From Sphingopyxis sp. USTB-05 (GTDB lineage: Bacteria; Pseudomonadota; Alphaproteobacteria; Sphingomonadales; Sphingomonadaceae), in the NCBI RefSeq assembly GCF_023822045.1, contig NZ_CP084712.1:3965001-4029000 (forward strand): 64,000 nucleotides of DNA, written 5' to 3'. Each line of letters starts with the position of its first letter. Position 1 is the first letter of the stretch. Below are positions 63,069 to 64,000 of this stretch, piece after piece. The notes under the pieces are model-generated. The model saw nothing but the letters and a program-made list of their open reading frames with translations, was not told the DNA's origin and did no database searches. The position numbers and the translations under genes are program-made.

Positions 63069-64000
63069 TCAGACCGTCCCTTTGGTTGTTTCGGGGGCCG
63101 AAGCGGGCGTGAAGATGCGGACACCGAAAACGGGGCCGCAACGTGTCGTGTCATTGGCCGGTTGGAAGCGAACCATGACGCTGTCCTTGCCGCGGGTCAG
63201 GTCGGCCGGGATCGGATAATCGATCGTGAAGAAGTCGCCGGGATGCCCGCCGTCGAGCGCCTGCGTCACGATCTTCGTCCCGTCGATGAGGATATCGAAC
63301 AGCTTGTTGCGCTCTTCGCCCCAATAGGTCGCCTGCAGGACGAGCGGACCGGGACGCACCTTCGCCCGATATTCGAAGAAGCCGAAAGTGCGCGCATCGC
63401 GCCCGTGGCGTCCACGATAGGTGACGGCATAGCTGTTCTTGGCGGTCAGCTCATGGTCGCGCTCGGGCTGCATTTCGCCGAGGTTCATCACGTCCACCGA
63501 ACGCCGCGCGAGATCCTGCTGCCGCGCATGTTCGGCAGCGAAGGCGACCTGCTCGCGCGCCCAGCCGGCGTCGTCGAAGCTTTTGAAATAGACCGCGGTG
63601 CGGCGATGACGCTGTTGGAAGAAAGGCGCGAAGCTGAGGTCGGCGGGCCGCGCGATGCCGGTGGTGCGAAACCGCCCGGCGGCGGCATCGACTGGCGCGA
63701 AACCCGCGAGCAGATCGGCAGCGACAAGCGCGGGGGCAGGCCCGTCGAATGGCCGGTCGGCCGGCCCGAGGTCGGCGGCGAGCACGACGGGACCGTGGAG
63801 CAGCGCGACGGTCGACGGATCATCATTCGCGCTTTCGCTGCGCAGCCGCATCGGCAGCGTCAGCGCGATGCGATCGCCCTTGGCCCAGCGGCGGCGGATC
63901 ACGGCATAATCGCCGGGAGTGCCGGCGGGCATAGGCTTGTCGTTCAACGTCAGCGTTGCGCCTTCGCACCAGCCCGGAATGCGTAGCGCGACCGCGAAGT
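63069..64000 (-). CDS. GH127-type glycoside hydrolase (beta-L-arabinofuranosidase-like), C-terminal part
   Basis: About 310 residues; the gene continues beyond the window edge at 64000. The visible start, FAVALRIPGWCEGATLTLNDKP, followed by YAVIRRRWAKGDRIALTLPMRLR, is the characteristic GH127/DUF1680 beta-domain. Downstream are HGPVVLAADLGPADRP and a C-terminal beta-sandwich (VDVMNLGEMQPERDHELTAKNSYAVTYRGRHGRDARTFGFFEYRAKVRPGPLVLQATYWGEERNKLFDILIDG). GH127 enzymes release L-arabinofuranose from plant arabinan or arabinogalactan proteins; the catalytic domain with its cysteine/glutamate site is outside the window. First gene of the GH127-GGT-DUF885-DUF885-S10 unit. Confidence 0.85.
   Translation of the reverse strand, partial: FAVALRIPGWCEGATLTLNDKPMPAGTPGDYAVIRRRWAKGDRIALTLPMRLRSESANDDPSTVALLHGPVVLAADLGPADRPFDGPAPALVAADLLAGFAPVDAAAGRFRTTGIARPADLSFAPFFQQRHRRTAVYFKSFDDAGWAREQVAFAAEHARQQDLARRSVDVMNLGEMQPERDHELTAKNSYAVTYRGRHGRDARTFGFFEYRAKVRPGPLVLQATYWGEERNKLFDILIDGTKIVTQALDGGHPGDFFTIDYPIPADLTRGKDSVMVRFQPANDTTRCGPVFGVRIFTPASAPETTKGTV

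Overview
The window is high-GC alphaproteobacterial chromosome, most likely Sphingomonadaceae (a Sphingopyxis/Sphingomonas-type genome). This is an inference from gene content: large TonB-dependent receptors beside many secreted peptidases, the ligase-associated Lhr/PdeM repair pair, a 436-aa GluRS, ArsR/SRPBCC/VOC trios, and short palindromic repeats built on CCCCGG-type cores. Coding density is high, both strands are used, and no tRNA, rRNA or CRISPR array was found.

Layout. 1-4499 (minus): a tightly coupled seven-gene catabolic operon: SDR (with Phe in place of the catalytic Tyr), GST, 2-oxoacid dehydrogenase E1 alpha and beta, a free 76-aa lipoyl carrier, an NTF2-like protein and a KstD-like flavoprotein cut by the window edge. 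4606-14010: a TPR protein, two S9 peptidases, a GlcG/HbpS-type protein, an internally duplicated exported protein and a homoserine-acetyltransferase-like hydrolase. 14034-24317: repeat cluster, rpmG, tonB, gltX, DoxX, nadE, a small membrane protein, a membrane-bound LytTR regulator, prs, TetR and hisN sharing a symmetric promoter/operator, a GFA protein, rpmI-rplT. 24880-30693: two tandem paralogous TonB-dependent receptors. 30846-35120: lhr, a two-domain retropepsin and pdeM. 35341-36615: VOC/ArsR/SRPBCC operon. Then glsA, rlpA, gyrB and a lipoprotein. 42001-49302 (minus): an eight-gene MoxR/DUF58 membrane operon ending in a nitroreductase and a lipoprotein. 49470-55542 (plus): a fused E1 alpha-beta coupled to a FabD-like acyltransferase, proC, and an alpha-ketoglutarate semialdehyde dehydrogenase. 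56120-64000 (minus): a GH127 glycosidase fragment, a frameshifted gamma-glutamyltransferase, two DUF885 proteins and an S10 carboxypeptidase.

Functional themes. TonB, two outer-membrane receptors, two S9 peptidases, an S10 peptidase, two DUF885 proteins, gamma-glutamyltransferase, glutaminase, ProC and KGSADH point to a scavenger of peptides, amino acids and plant-type sugars. Two separate 2-oxoacid dehydrogenase E1 systems lie in the window, and neither has an E2 acyltransferase next to it.

The most unusual material is intergenic: five paired-palindrome (REPIN-like) elements, three copies of a second palindrome pair, a ~174-bp block present almost perfectly twice in opposite orientation 41.6 kb apart, and a ~215-bp interspersed repeat family (three copies) always found close to the palindromes. 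No transposase is seen in the window.
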